Of a stretch of DNA of 64,000 bases, positions 28,231 to 36,556 are shown one piece after another. How positions within the stretch are numbered: position 1 is the first letter of the stretch; each line of letters starts with the position of its first letter. The translations under genes were made by a program, and so were the position numbers. This DNA is from Amphritea atlantica (GTDB lineage: Bacteria > Pseudomonadota > Gammaproteobacteria > Pseudomonadales > Balneatricaceae). The stretch lies in the NCBI RefSeq assembly GCF_900111095.1, contig NZ_FOGB01000001.1:310001-374000 (forward strand). Reading direction: 5' to 3'. The notes under the pieces were generated by a model. It was not told the origin of the DNA. It saw nothing but the letters and a program-made list of their open reading frames with translations, and did not search any database.

Positions 28231-28938
28231 TCAGTGGCCTGAGTTTTCAATAAAGGTATGCAGCATCTCCGGGGTTCCGGCAAACGCAATCCCTTCGCGG
28301 ATATCGGCAGCGATAGCCATCTGCAGGGCATAGGCATCTCTTCGTTCGATAGCGGACATCGCTTCATTGTGCCGGTCTACCAGATAGTGTTCCTCCAGCT
28401 CGCTGGTGGCCATTCGCATGAAGGGGCCCAGCTGCAGCCACAGGCTTTCAATCAGTGGCAGGGTTACCTGATGCGGATTGGCGGTATAGAGGGAGCGGTG
28501 AAAGTTCTGGTTGAGAATGCTGATCTGACTGAGGTTGTCTTCCTCCTGTGCCTGATCGATCAGGCTGTCCAGTGAACGAAGCTGTTCCAGTCGGTCATTA
28601 TCGATATAGGGTAGTGCCCGGGCGGCCGCATGAGACTCAATGGCGATCCGGGCTTCACAGAGTTCATTGAACTTCATTGCTGTCATTTTTGGCACCATTA
28701 CTCTGCGGTTGCCCTGAATTTCCAGTGCATTTTCGGCCGCCAGTTGTCGCAGGGCTTCCCGGACAGGCATAGGGCTGACATCAAGAATGCCGGCCAGTTC
28801 ACGAATGGTAAGTACCCTTCCGGGGAGGATCTCACCGTACATCACTGCGTTGCGCAGAGTCTGGTATACCCATTGGGTGATAGTTACAGACTCATCACGT
28901 TCAGTTAATGTTATTTTTATCGGAGATTTCTTGTCCAT
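28231..28938 (-). CDS. GntR-family (FCD/FadR-like) transcriptional regulator
   Basis: A 235-residue protein with an N-terminal winged helix (about 20-85: TQWVYQTLRNAVMYGEILPG, IRELAGILDVSPMPVREALRQLAAENAL) and a C-terminal all-helical FCD ligand domain. Acidic and histidine residues that often bind a metal are visible (CEARIAIESHAA, NQNFHRSLY, RHNEAMSAIERRD). It sits between the SpuC-like aminotransferase and a gamma-glutamylpolyamine synthetase, and the TGTGATCAC(A) palindromes lie on both flanks. It is therefore probably a polyamine-pathway regulator that also controls itself. The ATG at 28938 is the first good start; a TTG two codons earlier is possible. Confidence 0.9.
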   Translation of the reverse strand: MDKKSPIKITLTERDESVTITQWVYQTLRNAVMYGEILPGRVLTIRELAGILDVSPMPVREALRQLAAENALEIQGNRRVMVPKMTAMKFNELCEARIAIESHAAARALPYIDNDRLEQLRSLDSLIDQAQEEDNLSQISILNQNFHRSLYTANPHQVTLPLIESLWLQLGPFMRMATSELEEHYLVDRHNEAMSAIERRDAYALQMAIAADIREGIAFAGTPEMLHTFIENSGH

Positions 28939-29062
28939 AATCAACGTTGGTTCTGGCCTTGTTCTCTTGGGAACCTCTTAGCAGGTTCTCTTATTAGTAA
29001 TGCGATCATTAAATAGGTTACATGACATTTTTAACAGATGTCGATATTGACCGCCACAAAAA

Positions 29063-29099
29063 AATGTGATCACATTACTTTATTCTTTGTGATCACAAA
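29063..29099. promoter_or_regulatory. Probable GntR operator pair between the GntR gene and puuA1
   Basis: Palindromes AATGTGATCACATT (29063-29076) and TTTGTGATCACAAA (29086-29099), with centres 23 bp apart, lie in the divergent intergenic region. They share the core found upstream of spuC, so autoregulation and control of the first synthetase gene are likely. Confidence 0.72.
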
Positions 29100-29184
29100 A
29101 GCATGTAGGTTAAGCTAAACTGATTGCAACAGTATGTTGTGACCCGCCAGCGTGTGGGGATGAAAGATTTCGAGTGAGAATCTT

Positions 29185-30528
29185 ATGATGTTTAAGAAAG
29201 AGAAAGATAAAGAGTTTGATCTGTTTATAGCTGACCTGAATGGTAATTTGCGGGGTAAGCGGCTGCCGGCGAGTGCAGCGGTTAAGGTTTTTGAAGAGGG
29301 CGTTAAATTGCCGCGCTCAGTGCTTGGTTTCGATTTCTGGGGAGACGATGTGCTGGACAATGGCCTGGTGTTTGAAACGGGCGATATGGATGGTATCTGT
29401 ATGCCTGTAGGGGACCGGCCGATCCCCGTTCCCTGGGCTGAGGAACCAAGAGATCAGATTCTGGCAATGATGTCCAACCCTGATGGGACGCCGTTTGGTT
29501 GTGACCCCCGCCAGGTACTGGCCGGTGTTGTGAAACGTTTTAAAGCGATCGGTCTGACCCCGGTGATGGCGACCGAGCTGGAGTTCTATCTTATGGATGG
29601 CGAGTCTGAAGAGACTCAGCGTCCAAAGCCTCCTATCTTATCCGAAGGACATGGGCGCCGTCTGAGTGAAACCGACTGTTACTCAATCGATGAGATGGAT
29701 GGTCTTTCGGCGTTCTTTGCTGAGGTGCGTGAGGTTTGTGAGATTCAGGGCGTTCCGGCGGATACTATTATTTCTGAATTAGGGCCCGGCCAGTTTGAGA
29801 TCAACCTGTTGCATGTGAATGACCCGCTGATGGCGGGAGATCAGGCGATTATGTTTAAACGTCTGATCAAAGGGATCTCCCGTAAACATGGCTACTCTGC
29901 CACCTTTATGGCCAAGCCTTATTCGGATAAGAGTGGCAATGGCTTCCATGTTCATTTCAGTCTGCTGGATGAGGCGGGCAATAATGTTTTTGATGATGGT
30001 GGCGAAGACGGTACTGATGTGCTGAAGAATGCGGTTGCAGGTCTGATGCATACCATGTCTGACAGCATGCTGGTCTTTGCACCACATATGAATTCCTATC
30101 GCCGTTTCATGGCGGGCGCCCATGCACCGACGATTGCCACCTGGGGCTATGAGAACCGCACCGTGGCGATCAGAATTCCGGAAAGCCCCTGTGAGGCACG
30201 TCGGATCGAACACCGGGTGTCCGGCGCTGATGCAAACCCCTATCTGGTGTTAGCCGCCATTCTGGCTGGAGCGTTATACGGTATTGAGAATAAGCTGATG
30301 CCACCGGCTCCCATTGAAGGTGATGCTTATGCTGACGGAGATCAGGAGATGATTCTGCCAAATAAGTGGGATATCGCTACCGATCTTTTTGCCGAAAGTG
30401 ATGTGCTGAAGGAGTATCTTGGTGAGGAGTTTGTCAGGGTATTTGCTGCAGCGAAGCGTCAGGAGCAACGGAAACTTAACGAGCAGATCTCTGATATTGA
30501 GTATGAATCTTACTTGGGATTGCTTTAA
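29185..30528 (+). CDS. puuA: Gamma-glutamylpolyamine synthetase (glutamine synthetase family), copy 1
   Basis: A 447-residue glutamine-synthetase-fold enzyme of the PuuA/SpuI/SpuB type. Conserved active-site blocks are visible: ATELEFYL (metal ligands), ELGPGQFEINLLH, NGFHVHFSL, PHMNSYRRF and the ENRTVAIRIPESP arginine/glutamate region. Such enzymes ligate glutamate to putrescine or spermidine using ATP, protecting the amine for oxidation. It is divergent from the GntR gene, with two matching operators between them, and precedes the transporter genes. ATGs at 29185 and 29188 are both possible. It is only distantly similar to the second copy at 41320-42666, suggesting different amine preferences. 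Confidence 0.87.
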   Translation: MMFKKEKDKEFDLFIADLNGNLRGKRLPASAAVKVFEEGVKLPRSVLGFDFWGDDVLDNGLVFETGDMDGICMPVGDRPIPVPWAEEPRDQILAMMSNPDGTPFGCDPRQVLAGVVKRFKAIGLTPVMATELEFYLMDGESEETQRPKPPILSEGHGRRLSETDCYSIDEMDGLSAFFAEVREVCEIQGVPADTIISELGPGQFEINLLHVNDPLMAGDQAIMFKRLIKGISRKHGYSATFMAKPYSDKSGNGFHVHFSLLDEAGNNVFDDGGEDGTDVLKNAVAGLMHTMSDSMLVFAPHMNSYRRFMAGAHAPTIATWGYENRTVAIRIPESPCEARRIEHRVSGADANPYLVLAAILAGALYGIENKLMPPAPIEGDAYADGDQEMILPNKWDIATDLFAESDVLKEYLGEEFVRVFAAAKRQEQRKLNEQISDIEYESYLGLL

Positions 30529-30798
30529 CTTATTGATATTTATTTATTATTTTCTAATACCTACTGGAGGGTATATAGCTGACAGGGAGGTTGCAGTACA
30601 TTTTTACTAGTTGCAGAAAATACTGCGACAGTTTGAGAAGCTTGAGCGCCGCCTTACTGATCAGAGGGGCGGCCATGACAATAACAACAAAAAGATGTGG
30701 CTCTGATGAACGCCGCTTTGCGGCATCTAAAGAGTTAATGCTAATAGATGGGTCAGCACATGCTGCGACATCTGAAGCACCAGAGATGGAGTAATACA

Positions 30799-31890
30799 AT
30801 GAATCCGAAGAAGCTTGGTCTTGCAGTAGTAATGGCTGCGTCCGTTTCCACTACTGTAATGGCTGAAGAGCAGGTTGTGAATTTTTACAACTGGTCCGAT
30901 TACATCAGCCCTGAGATCCTTGAGAACTTCACCAGAGATACCGGGATCAAGGTTAACTATGACGTTTATGACTCGAATGAGGTGCTTGAAGCGAAGCTGA
31001 TGTCTGGCGGCGCCGGCTATGACGTCGTTGTGCCAACCGGTTCTTTCCTTGAACGTCAGGTACAGGCCGGAATCTACACTGAGCTTGATCGCAGTAAGCT
31101 GACCAATTACGGTAACCTTGATGCGGCAATACTCGAGAAAATTGCCCGTCATGATCCTGGTAATAAGCACAATGTTCCTTATGCCTGGGGAACGATCGGT
31201 ATCGGCTATAACGTTGATATGATCAAAGAGCGGCTGGGCGATATGCCTGTTGATACACTGGATCTGGTGTTTAAACCTGAGATAGCGGCCAAACTGAATG
31301 ATTGTGGTATCTCCCTGCTTGATTCTCCTGCTGAGATCGTAGCAATCGCGCTCAACTATCTGGGGCTTGATCCAAACTCTGAGGATAAAGCAGATCTGAA
31401 AAAAGCAGGAGATCTGCTGAAGTCTGCTCGTGACAATTATCGTAAATTCTCCTCTTCTGCGTATATTTCTGACCTGGCCAATGGTGATATCTGTGTGTCC
31501 CTGGGTTACAACGGTGATGTGTTGCAGGCTCAGGGTCGTGCTGAAGAAGCGGGACAGGGGGTGAACATCGGCTATGTCATTCCGAAAGAGGGTACGTTGG
31601 CATGGTTTGATCTGATGGCGATTCCAGTTGATGCGCCTCATAAAGATGCGGCTTATAAGCTGGTAGATTATATCCTCAGAGGAGACAGCGGCGCAGCGGT
31701 CTCTAACTATGCCTACTATGCGGTAGCCAATAAGGCGGCAGAGCCAATGGTTCTGGAAGAGGTATTAAATAATCCCGGTATCTATCCCACAGACGAGGTG
31801 AAGGCTAATCTGTTTCCTCAGAATGCACATAGCGCCAAGTTTGACCGGTTGCTGACCCGCACCTGGACTCAGATTAAAACTGGTCGGTAA
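30799..31890 (+). CDS. spuD: Polyamine ABC transporter periplasmic binding protein (PotF/SpuD-like)
   Basis: A 363-residue precursor with a signal peptide ending TTVMA-EEQ (about residue 23). The mature protein opens VVNFYNWSDYISPEIL, the hallmark of PotF/SpuD/SpuE proteins. YDVYDSNEVLEAKLMSGGAGYDVVVPT, VPYAWGTIGIGYN and a C-terminal TRTWTQIKTG complete the family pattern. It captures putrescine or spermidine in the periplasm for the ABC permease encoded next. I chose the ATG at 30799 because GGAG precedes it by 7 nt and the signal peptide then begins correctly. An 11-bp-stem hairpin follows the gene. Confidence 0.92.
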   Translation: MNPKKLGLAVVMAASVSTTVMAEEQVVNFYNWSDYISPEILENFTRDTGIKVNYDVYDSNEVLEAKLMSGGAGYDVVVPTGSFLERQVQAGIYTELDRSKLTNYGNLDAAILEKIARHDPGNKHNVPYAWGTIGIGYNVDMIKERLGDMPVDTLDLVFKPEIAAKLNDCGISLLDSPAEIVAIALNYLGLDPNSEDKADLKKAGDLLKSARDNYRKFSSSAYISDLANGDICVSLGYNGDVLQAQGRAEEAGQGVNIGYVIPKEGTLAWFDLMAIPVDAPHKDAAYKLVDYILRGDSGAAVSNYAYYAVANKAAEPMVLEEVLNNPGIYPTDEVKANLFPQNAHSAKFDRLLTRTWTQIKTGR

Positions 31891-31898
31891 GTCTGCCC

Positions 31899-31922
31899 CT
31901 GGCAGAGGCGAGCCTCTGCCAG
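31899..31922 (+). other. Intercistronic hairpin between binding protein and ATPase genes
   Basis: A perfect 11-bp inverted repeat, CTGGCAGAGGC / GCCTCTGCCAG, around a GA turn, 9 nt after the spuD stop. There is no U-tract. As in other binding-protein-dependent operons, such a structure may stabilise the upstream mRNA or reduce downstream expression, so that the binding protein exceeds the membrane subunits. Confidence 0.65.
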
Positions 31923-32046
31923 AGAGATATCGCTTTCAGGTAGTGGGATTAACGGCTAACGAGATAGCTGCCACACTGAAGGCTTCATAAATAACTCTCT
32001 GAGCTCCCGACAGAGTTCAGTATATGAATATGGTATAGGGTGTAGT

Positions 32047-33228
32047 ATGACTTCAACAGTAACAATTGAGCCGCAGTCTGATAGTGTACCTGCGGCATCT
32101 CCTCAGACTTCCAAAATGCCTCTTTGGAAGCAGGAGGGGGCAAAACCTTTTTTGCGGATAGAAAATGTCACCAAAAAATTCGGTGAATTTACCGCTGTCG
32201 ATAATATCTCACTGGATATATATAAAAACGAGCTGTTCTGTCTTCTGGGTGGTTCCGGTTCGGGTAAGAGCACCCTGTTGCGAATGCTGGCTGGCTTTGA
32301 GTCGCCAACAAGTGGTCGGATTATCATTGATGGAGTTGATATGGCGGGTATTCAGCCATGGAAACGTCCGGTGAATATGATGTTTCAGTCCTATGCCCTG
32401 TTTCCACACCTGTCGGTTGAAGAAAATGTTGCCTTCGGTCTGAAGCGTGAAGGGCTGGATCGCTCAGAGGTTAAGCAGCGTGTTGCAGAGATGCTGGAGA
32501 TGGTGCAGCTGGGGCATCTGGGTAAGCGTAAGCCAGATCAGCTTTCAGGTGGACAGCGGCAGCGTGTGGCGCTGGCCCGCTCTCTGGTTAAACGGCCTAA
32601 GCTGTTGCTGCTGGATGAGCCGTTGGGGGCGCTGGACAAGAAGTTACGCGAGGAAACGCAGTTTGAGCTGATCAATATTCAGGAAGAGCTGGGGGTAACT
32701 TTTGTCGTGGTAACCCATGATCAGGAAGAGGCGATGACACTGGCGAGCCGGATCGGTGTTATGAATCATGGTGTGATTGTGCAGACAGCGGAGCCCCATG
32801 ATGTTTACGAATACCCCAATAGTCGCTTTGTTGCTGAATTTATCGGTTCGGTCAATCTGTTTGAAGGGCGGGTAATTGAGGATCTGCCTGACTCTGTCCG
32901 TATCGATTCTAAAGATGCGGGTGCGGTATTGTTTGTTAACCATGGTATCAGCTGTGCGCCGAACCAGAAGGTGCATGTCGCGTTGCGTCCGGAAAAAACT
33001 CAGATCAGCAAAGAGAAACCGGAAGGTCAGCAGAACTGCATCAAGGGCATCATCGAAGAGACCGCGTATATGGGCAGCCTGTCGGTTTATCGGGTGCGCC
33101 TGGCCAGTGGTATGGAGGTGCGTGTCACCCAGCCGAACACCACCCGGGATCTGGGTGCGAGGCTGACCTGGAACGATGAAGTTTATCTTTACTGGGATGA
33201 AGACAGCAGCGTGGTATTGACATCATGA
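32047..33228 (+). CDS. potG: Polyamine ABC transporter ATP-binding protein (PotG/SpuF-like)
   Basis: A 393-residue ABC ATPase. Walker A GGSGSGKST (68-76), Q-loop NMMFQSYALFPHL, signature LSGGQRQRVALAR, Walker B LLLLDEPLGALD and the H-loop VVTHDQEEA are all intact. A C-terminal TOBE-type regulatory domain (about 270-390) follows. About 30 extra N-terminal residues precede the NBD, as in PotG. It energises uptake through the two permeases that follow; its stop overlaps the next start by 4 bp (ATGA), showing translational coupling. Confidence 0.93.
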   Translation: MTSTVTIEPQSDSVPAASPQTSKMPLWKQEGAKPFLRIENVTKKFGEFTAVDNISLDIYKNELFCLLGGSGSGKSTLLRMLAGFESPTSGRIIIDGVDMAGIQPWKRPVNMMFQSYALFPHLSVEENVAFGLKREGLDRSEVKQRVAEMLEMVQLGHLGKRKPDQLSGGQRQRVALARSLVKRPKLLLLDEPLGALDKKLREETQFELINIQEELGVTFVVVTHDQEEAMTLASRIGVMNHGVIVQTAEPHDVYEYPNSRFVAEFIGSVNLFEGRVIEDLPDSVRIDSKDAGAVLFVNHGISCAPNQKVHVALRPEKTQISKEKPEGQQNCIKGIIEETAYMGSLSVYRVRLASGMEVRVTQPNTTRDLGARLTWNDEVYLYWDEDSSVVLTS

Positions 33229-34181
33229 GTACTCAGACCGGTTCTGCCTGGGTGGAGGGCTCCGGTTCACGCCTGGCAAAGTACAATATTTTTAAGCGGT
33301 TAAACTGGGGGCGCTTTTCTGTTATCGCAGTACCTATGCTCTGGCTGGCCGTATTTTTCTTTATCCCCTTTTTGGTGGTGTTTAAAATCTCACTGTCGGA
33401 AACAGCCATTGCGGTGCCGCCCTATACGGCATTGTTAGACTGGAATCTGGATGAAGCATTTATCAATTTGAAGTTGAATCTGGGGAACTATCTGTTCCTG
33501 TTTGAAGATTCGTTTTATATCGATGCTTACCTTAGCTCGATAAAAATTGCAGCGATCTCGACTGTTCTGACGTTGCTGATAGCGTTTCCCATTGCCTATA
33601 TGATCGCCCGCAGTAAACCAACAACCCGGGCGTTGCTACTGTCGTTGGTGATTCTGCCCTTCTGGACCTCTTTCCTGTTGCGGGTGTATGCCTGGATGGG
33701 GTTTCTTAAAAAGAATGGTCTGATCAATGAGTTTTTGCTCAGTACCGGTATTATTGATCAGCCTCTGATCATGTTGCAGACCGATTTTGCCGTCTATATC
33801 GGCATTGTTTATACATACCTGCCTTTTATGGTGCTGCCTCTCTACAGCGCGCTGGAAAAGATGGATATCACGCTACTGGAGGCGGCTGAAGATCTGGGTT
33901 CAAAACCGGCCACCAGCTTCTTTCTGATCACCGTACCGATGGCGATGCCTGGCATTATCGCTGGTTGTATGCTGGTGTTTATTCCCGCGGTTGGTGAGTT
34001 TGTTATCCCGGCGTTGCTCGGTGGTTCGGATACGCTGATGATCGGACGGGTATTGTGGGATGAGTTTTTCCTCAATCGGGACTGGCCGATGGCGTCAGCG
34101 GTTGCGGTTGTGATGCTGATTGTACTGGTGTTGCCGATCATGATGATCCGCAACAGTCAGGGTAAAGAGGAGGCGGTCTGA
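33225..34181 (+). CDS. potH: Polyamine ABC transporter permease (PotH/SpuG-like)
   Basis: A 318-residue inner-membrane protein with six predicted helices and a long first periplasmic loop. The EAA loop that docks the ATPase is clear (LLEAAEDLGSKPATSFFLITVPMAMPGIIAG). LPFWTSFLLRVYAWMGFL is characteristic of PotB/PotH. It forms the translocation channel with the next gene product. The start overlaps the ATPase stop, and its own stop overlaps the next ATG by one base. Confidence 0.93.
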   Translation: MSTQTGSAWVEGSGSRLAKYNIFKRLNWGRFSVIAVPMLWLAVFFFIPFLVVFKISLSETAIAVPPYTALLDWNLDEAFINLKLNLGNYLFLFEDSFYIDAYLSSIKIAAISTVLTLLIAFPIAYMIARSKPTTRALLLSLVILPFWTSFLLRVYAWMGFLKKNGLINEFLLSTGIIDQPLIMLQTDFAVYIGIVYTYLPFMVLPLYSALEKMDITLLEAAEDLGSKPATSFFLITVPMAMPGIIAGCMLVFIPAVGEFVIPALLGGSDTLMIGRVLWDEFFLNRDWPMASAVAVVMLIVLVLPIMMIRNSQGKEEAV

Positions 34182-34996
34182 TGAAGCGTAGATCACTGTT
34201 TTTAAATACGACCGCAACCATGGGGTTTATCTTTCTGTATGCGCCGATGATCGCGCTGGTGGTATACAGTTTTAATAAATCCAAGCTGGTAACGGTGTGG
34301 GGTGGCTGGTCGCTGAAGTGGTATGGCGAGCTGTTCCGTAACGATCAGATTATCGATGCGGCCCTGCTGAGTTTTAAGATCGCCTTTATCAGCGCCAGTG
34401 TGGCGGTGGTGCTGGGAACTATGGCGGGATTTGTGCTGAGTCGTTTCAGACGTTTTCGTGGCAAGATGCTATTAGCGGGCTGGGTCAGTGCGCCACTGGT
34501 GATGCCTGAGGTAATAACTGGTCTGTCACTGCTGTTGCTGTTTGTGGCGATGGAAGGCGCGTTTGGCTGGCCTGCAGGACGTGGTACCAGCACTATCATC
34601 ATCGCCCATGTCACCTTCTGTATGGCCTATGTAGCGGTAATTGTACAATCGCGTCTGTCCCAGTTGGATGAAACTCTGGAAGAGGCAGCCATGGATCTGG
34701 GTGCAAAACCTTCATCGCTGTTCTTTCTGGTGACGTTGCCGCTGATTATGCCTGCGGTGATCTCCGGCTGGTTGTTGTCTTTTACCATGTCGCTGGACGA
34801 TCTGGTTATCGCCAGTTTCGTCTCTGGTCCGGGTAACAGTACGCTGCCGATGGTGATCTTCTCCAAAGTGCGTCTGGGTGTATCCCCCGAAGTTAACGCA
34901 CTGGCTACACTGATGATTGCCGTGGTGGCGATCGGAGTGACAGCTGCGATGTATCAGATGCGACGGCAGGCGAAACTGCTGGAGAAGCAGGGGTAG
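34181..34996 (+). CDS. potI: Polyamine ABC transporter permease (PotI/SpuH-like)
   Basis: A 271-residue permease with six helices, the PotC/PotI start (FLYAPMIALVVYSFNKSKL, WGGWSLKWYGELF) and an EAA loop (LEEAAMDLGAKPSSLFFLVTLPLIMPAVISG). It is the partner of the preceding permease. The TGATG junction shows tight coupling. The operon of binding protein, ATPase and two permeases ends here at a strong terminator. Confidence 0.93.
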   Translation: MKRRSLFLNTTATMGFIFLYAPMIALVVYSFNKSKLVTVWGGWSLKWYGELFRNDQIIDAALLSFKIAFISASVAVVLGTMAGFVLSRFRRFRGKMLLAGWVSAPLVMPEVITGLSLLLLFVAMEGAFGWPAGRGTSTIIIAHVTFCMAYVAVIVQSRLSQLDETLEEAAMDLGAKPSSLFFLVTLPLIMPAVISGWLLSFTMSLDDLVIASFVSGPGNSTLPMVIFSKVRLGVSPEVNALATLMIAVVAIGVTAAMYQMRRQAKLLEKQG

Positions 34997-35017
34997 GGTA
35001 GTTCCGGGCTTTATGTC

Positions 35018-35050
35018 AGCGCCCACTCTGAGTGGGCGCTTTGGTTTTTA
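35018..35050 (+). terminator. Intrinsic terminator after the polyamine transporter operon
   Basis: Perfect 10-bp stem AGCGCCCACT / AGTGGGCGCT with a CTG loop, followed by TTGGTTTTT, 22 nt after the last permease stop. Confidence 0.88.
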
Positions 35051-35066
35051 GGGTGAGTAAGCGATT

Positions 35067-35783
35067 ATGAAAATAGGTATTCTGGCAACCGGTATTACAC
35101 CGGATGAGCTACTGGGCCAGTATGGCTCTTATGCGGATATGTTTGAGCAGTTGTTTGCACTGGTCAATGCTGACTTTACATACGATGTATTTGATGTGCG
35201 CGATGGGGTTTTTCCTGATAGCGCTGAACAGTGTGATGGCTGGGTGATTACCGGGTCAAAGTTCAACGTCGATGAGAATCGCGACTGGATGCAAAAGCTG
35301 AAAAAGCTGATTCTGGAGATCGATGCCTGCAAGCGACCTTTGCTGGGGATCTGTTTTGGCCACCAGATTATCGCTGAAGCCTTTGGCGGAAAAGTTGAGG
35401 CCTATCAGGGTGGCTGGGGTGTTGGACTACACCGTTATCAGCTGCTTGGCGACAACGGGTTTATAAAGGATGGTGCTGAACCGTTCTCGATCAGTGCGAT
35501 GCATCGTTATCAGGTGACTGAAAAACCGGAAAATGCCCGGACTTTTGCTCAGTCTGATTTCTGTAAATATGCGGGGCTGGTGTATGGCGACAATATCCTG
35601 ACTGTGCAGGCGCATCCTGAATTCAATCTGCAGTTTGAAACGGACCTGGTGACGATACGTAAGGGGGCAGTGATCCCGGATGATATTGCCAATGCCGGAC
35701 TGGCACAGTTGCAGGCAAGTGATGCGGCAACAGATTCAGCGCGTGTTGCACGCTGGATGGTGGATTTTATCACTGCTTCCTAA
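35067..35783 (+). CDS. Class I glutamine amidotransferase (GMP-synthase-like), copy 1
   Basis: A 238-residue stand-alone triad amidotransferase. The nucleophile is Cys96 in LLGICFGHQ, and the His-Glu pair lies in VQAHPEF near residue 187. It resembles the GATase domain of GMP synthase and YfeJ-like proteins rather than PuuD/SpuA. Its place in a polyamine locus that lacks a recognisable PuuD suggests it may hydrolyse a gamma-glutamyl intermediate such as gamma-glutamyl-GABA, but this is inference. A paralogue follows at 35846, separated by a terminator. Confidence 0.8.
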   Translation: MKIGILATGITPDELLGQYGSYADMFEQLFALVNADFTYDVFDVRDGVFPDSAEQCDGWVITGSKFNVDENRDWMQKLKKLILEIDACKRPLLGICFGHQIIAEAFGGKVEAYQGGWGVGLHRYQLLGDNGFIKDGAEPFSISAMHRYQVTEKPENARTFAQSDFCKYAGLVYGDNILTVQAHPEFNLQFETDLVTIRKGAVIPDDIANAGLAQLQASDAATDSARVARWMVDFITAS

Positions 35784-35801
35784 GCTGTGGATTCTTATTT
35801 G

Positions 35802-35826
35802 AACCGCTGTCTACAGCGGTTTTTTT
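35802..35826 (+). terminator. Intrinsic terminator between the two amidotransferase genes
   Basis: AACCGCTGT / ACAGCGGTT stem with a 2-nt turn, followed by T7. It ends 20 nt before the start of the second amidotransferase gene, which must therefore rely on read-through or on a promoter overlapping the terminator. Confidence 0.9.
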
Positions 35827-35845
35827 GTATCGGGAGGGCGTAGAA

Positions 35846-36553
35846 GTGAAGATAGGTATTCTCGCTGCAGGTACCAGTAGTAGTGCTTTACAGGAACAGT
35901 TCGGTTCATTTGCGCTGATGACTGAACGCATGCTATCGGACGCTCAGTTCAGCTTTAAGTGCTGGGATGTTCGACTGGGTGAGTTTCCGCAGGCCGTGAA
36001 TGAATGTGATGGCTGGATTATTACCGGTTCTCCCTGCAGTGCCTATGAGTCGCTGGAATGGATCGCTGATCTTGAATCGCTGATCCGGGCCATTGATCAG
36101 GCTGAAGTGCCACTGATCGGTATCTGTTTTGGACATCAGCTAATCGCTCAGGCGCTGGGCGGTGTGGTGGTTAAGGCTGATGCCGGTTGGGGAGTGGGCG
36201 TAGATAGTTATCAGCCATCTGCAGCCGGTCAGGCGGTGTTAGGTAGCGAACCAGTGCGTTTGCACATTATCCATCAGGACCAGGTTATACAGTTGCCAGC
36301 GCGGGCTGAGATACTGGCCGCGTCTGCCTTTTGTCAGTATGGGGTACTGCGTTATGGTTCCCATATTTTTACCGTGCAGGCACATCCGGAGTTTAGTCGT
36401 GAATATATGCTATGCGAGCTGCCTGCCATTGTGCCGGAGTATCTGACTGCTACTGATGCTGAGAAAGGGCTGAAATCACTTGAGCATTATGAGGCTGATT
36501 CAGCGCCGGTGGTTGATGCGATCATCCGTGTATTGATGGGCAAGTCGCTGTAA
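35846..36553 (+). CDS. Class I glutamine amidotransferase (GMP-synthase-like), copy 2
   Basis: A 235-residue paralogue of the preceding gene, with the same opening (KIGILAAGTSSSALQEQFGSF), Cys94 in LIGICFGHQ and VQAHPEF. The middle of the protein has diverged (GSPCSAYE in place of GSKFNVDE at the oxyanion-strand region), suggesting a different substrate. I chose the GTG at 35846 because GGAGGG lies 7 nt upstream and the protein then aligns with copy 1; an upstream TTG at 35825 is inside the terminator tail. Its 3' end abuts the convergent LysR gene (3 bp gap). Confidence 0.8.
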   Translation: MKIGILAAGTSSSALQEQFGSFALMTERMLSDAQFSFKCWDVRLGEFPQAVNECDGWIITGSPCSAYESLEWIADLESLIRAIDQAEVPLIGICFGHQLIAQALGGVVVKADAGWGVGVDSYQPSAAGQAVLGSEPVRLHIIHQDQVIQLPARAEILAASAFCQYGVLRYGSHIFTVQAHPEFSREYMLCELPAIVPEYLTATDAEKGLKSLEHYEADSAPVVDAIIRVLMGKSL

Positions 36554-36556
36554 TAC

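Noticed and set aside
30727-31641. A 304-codon frame antisense to the polyamine-binding protein gene
   Set aside because: It is the mirror of a well-supported gene with a signal peptide and family motifs. The antisense product resembles nothing.
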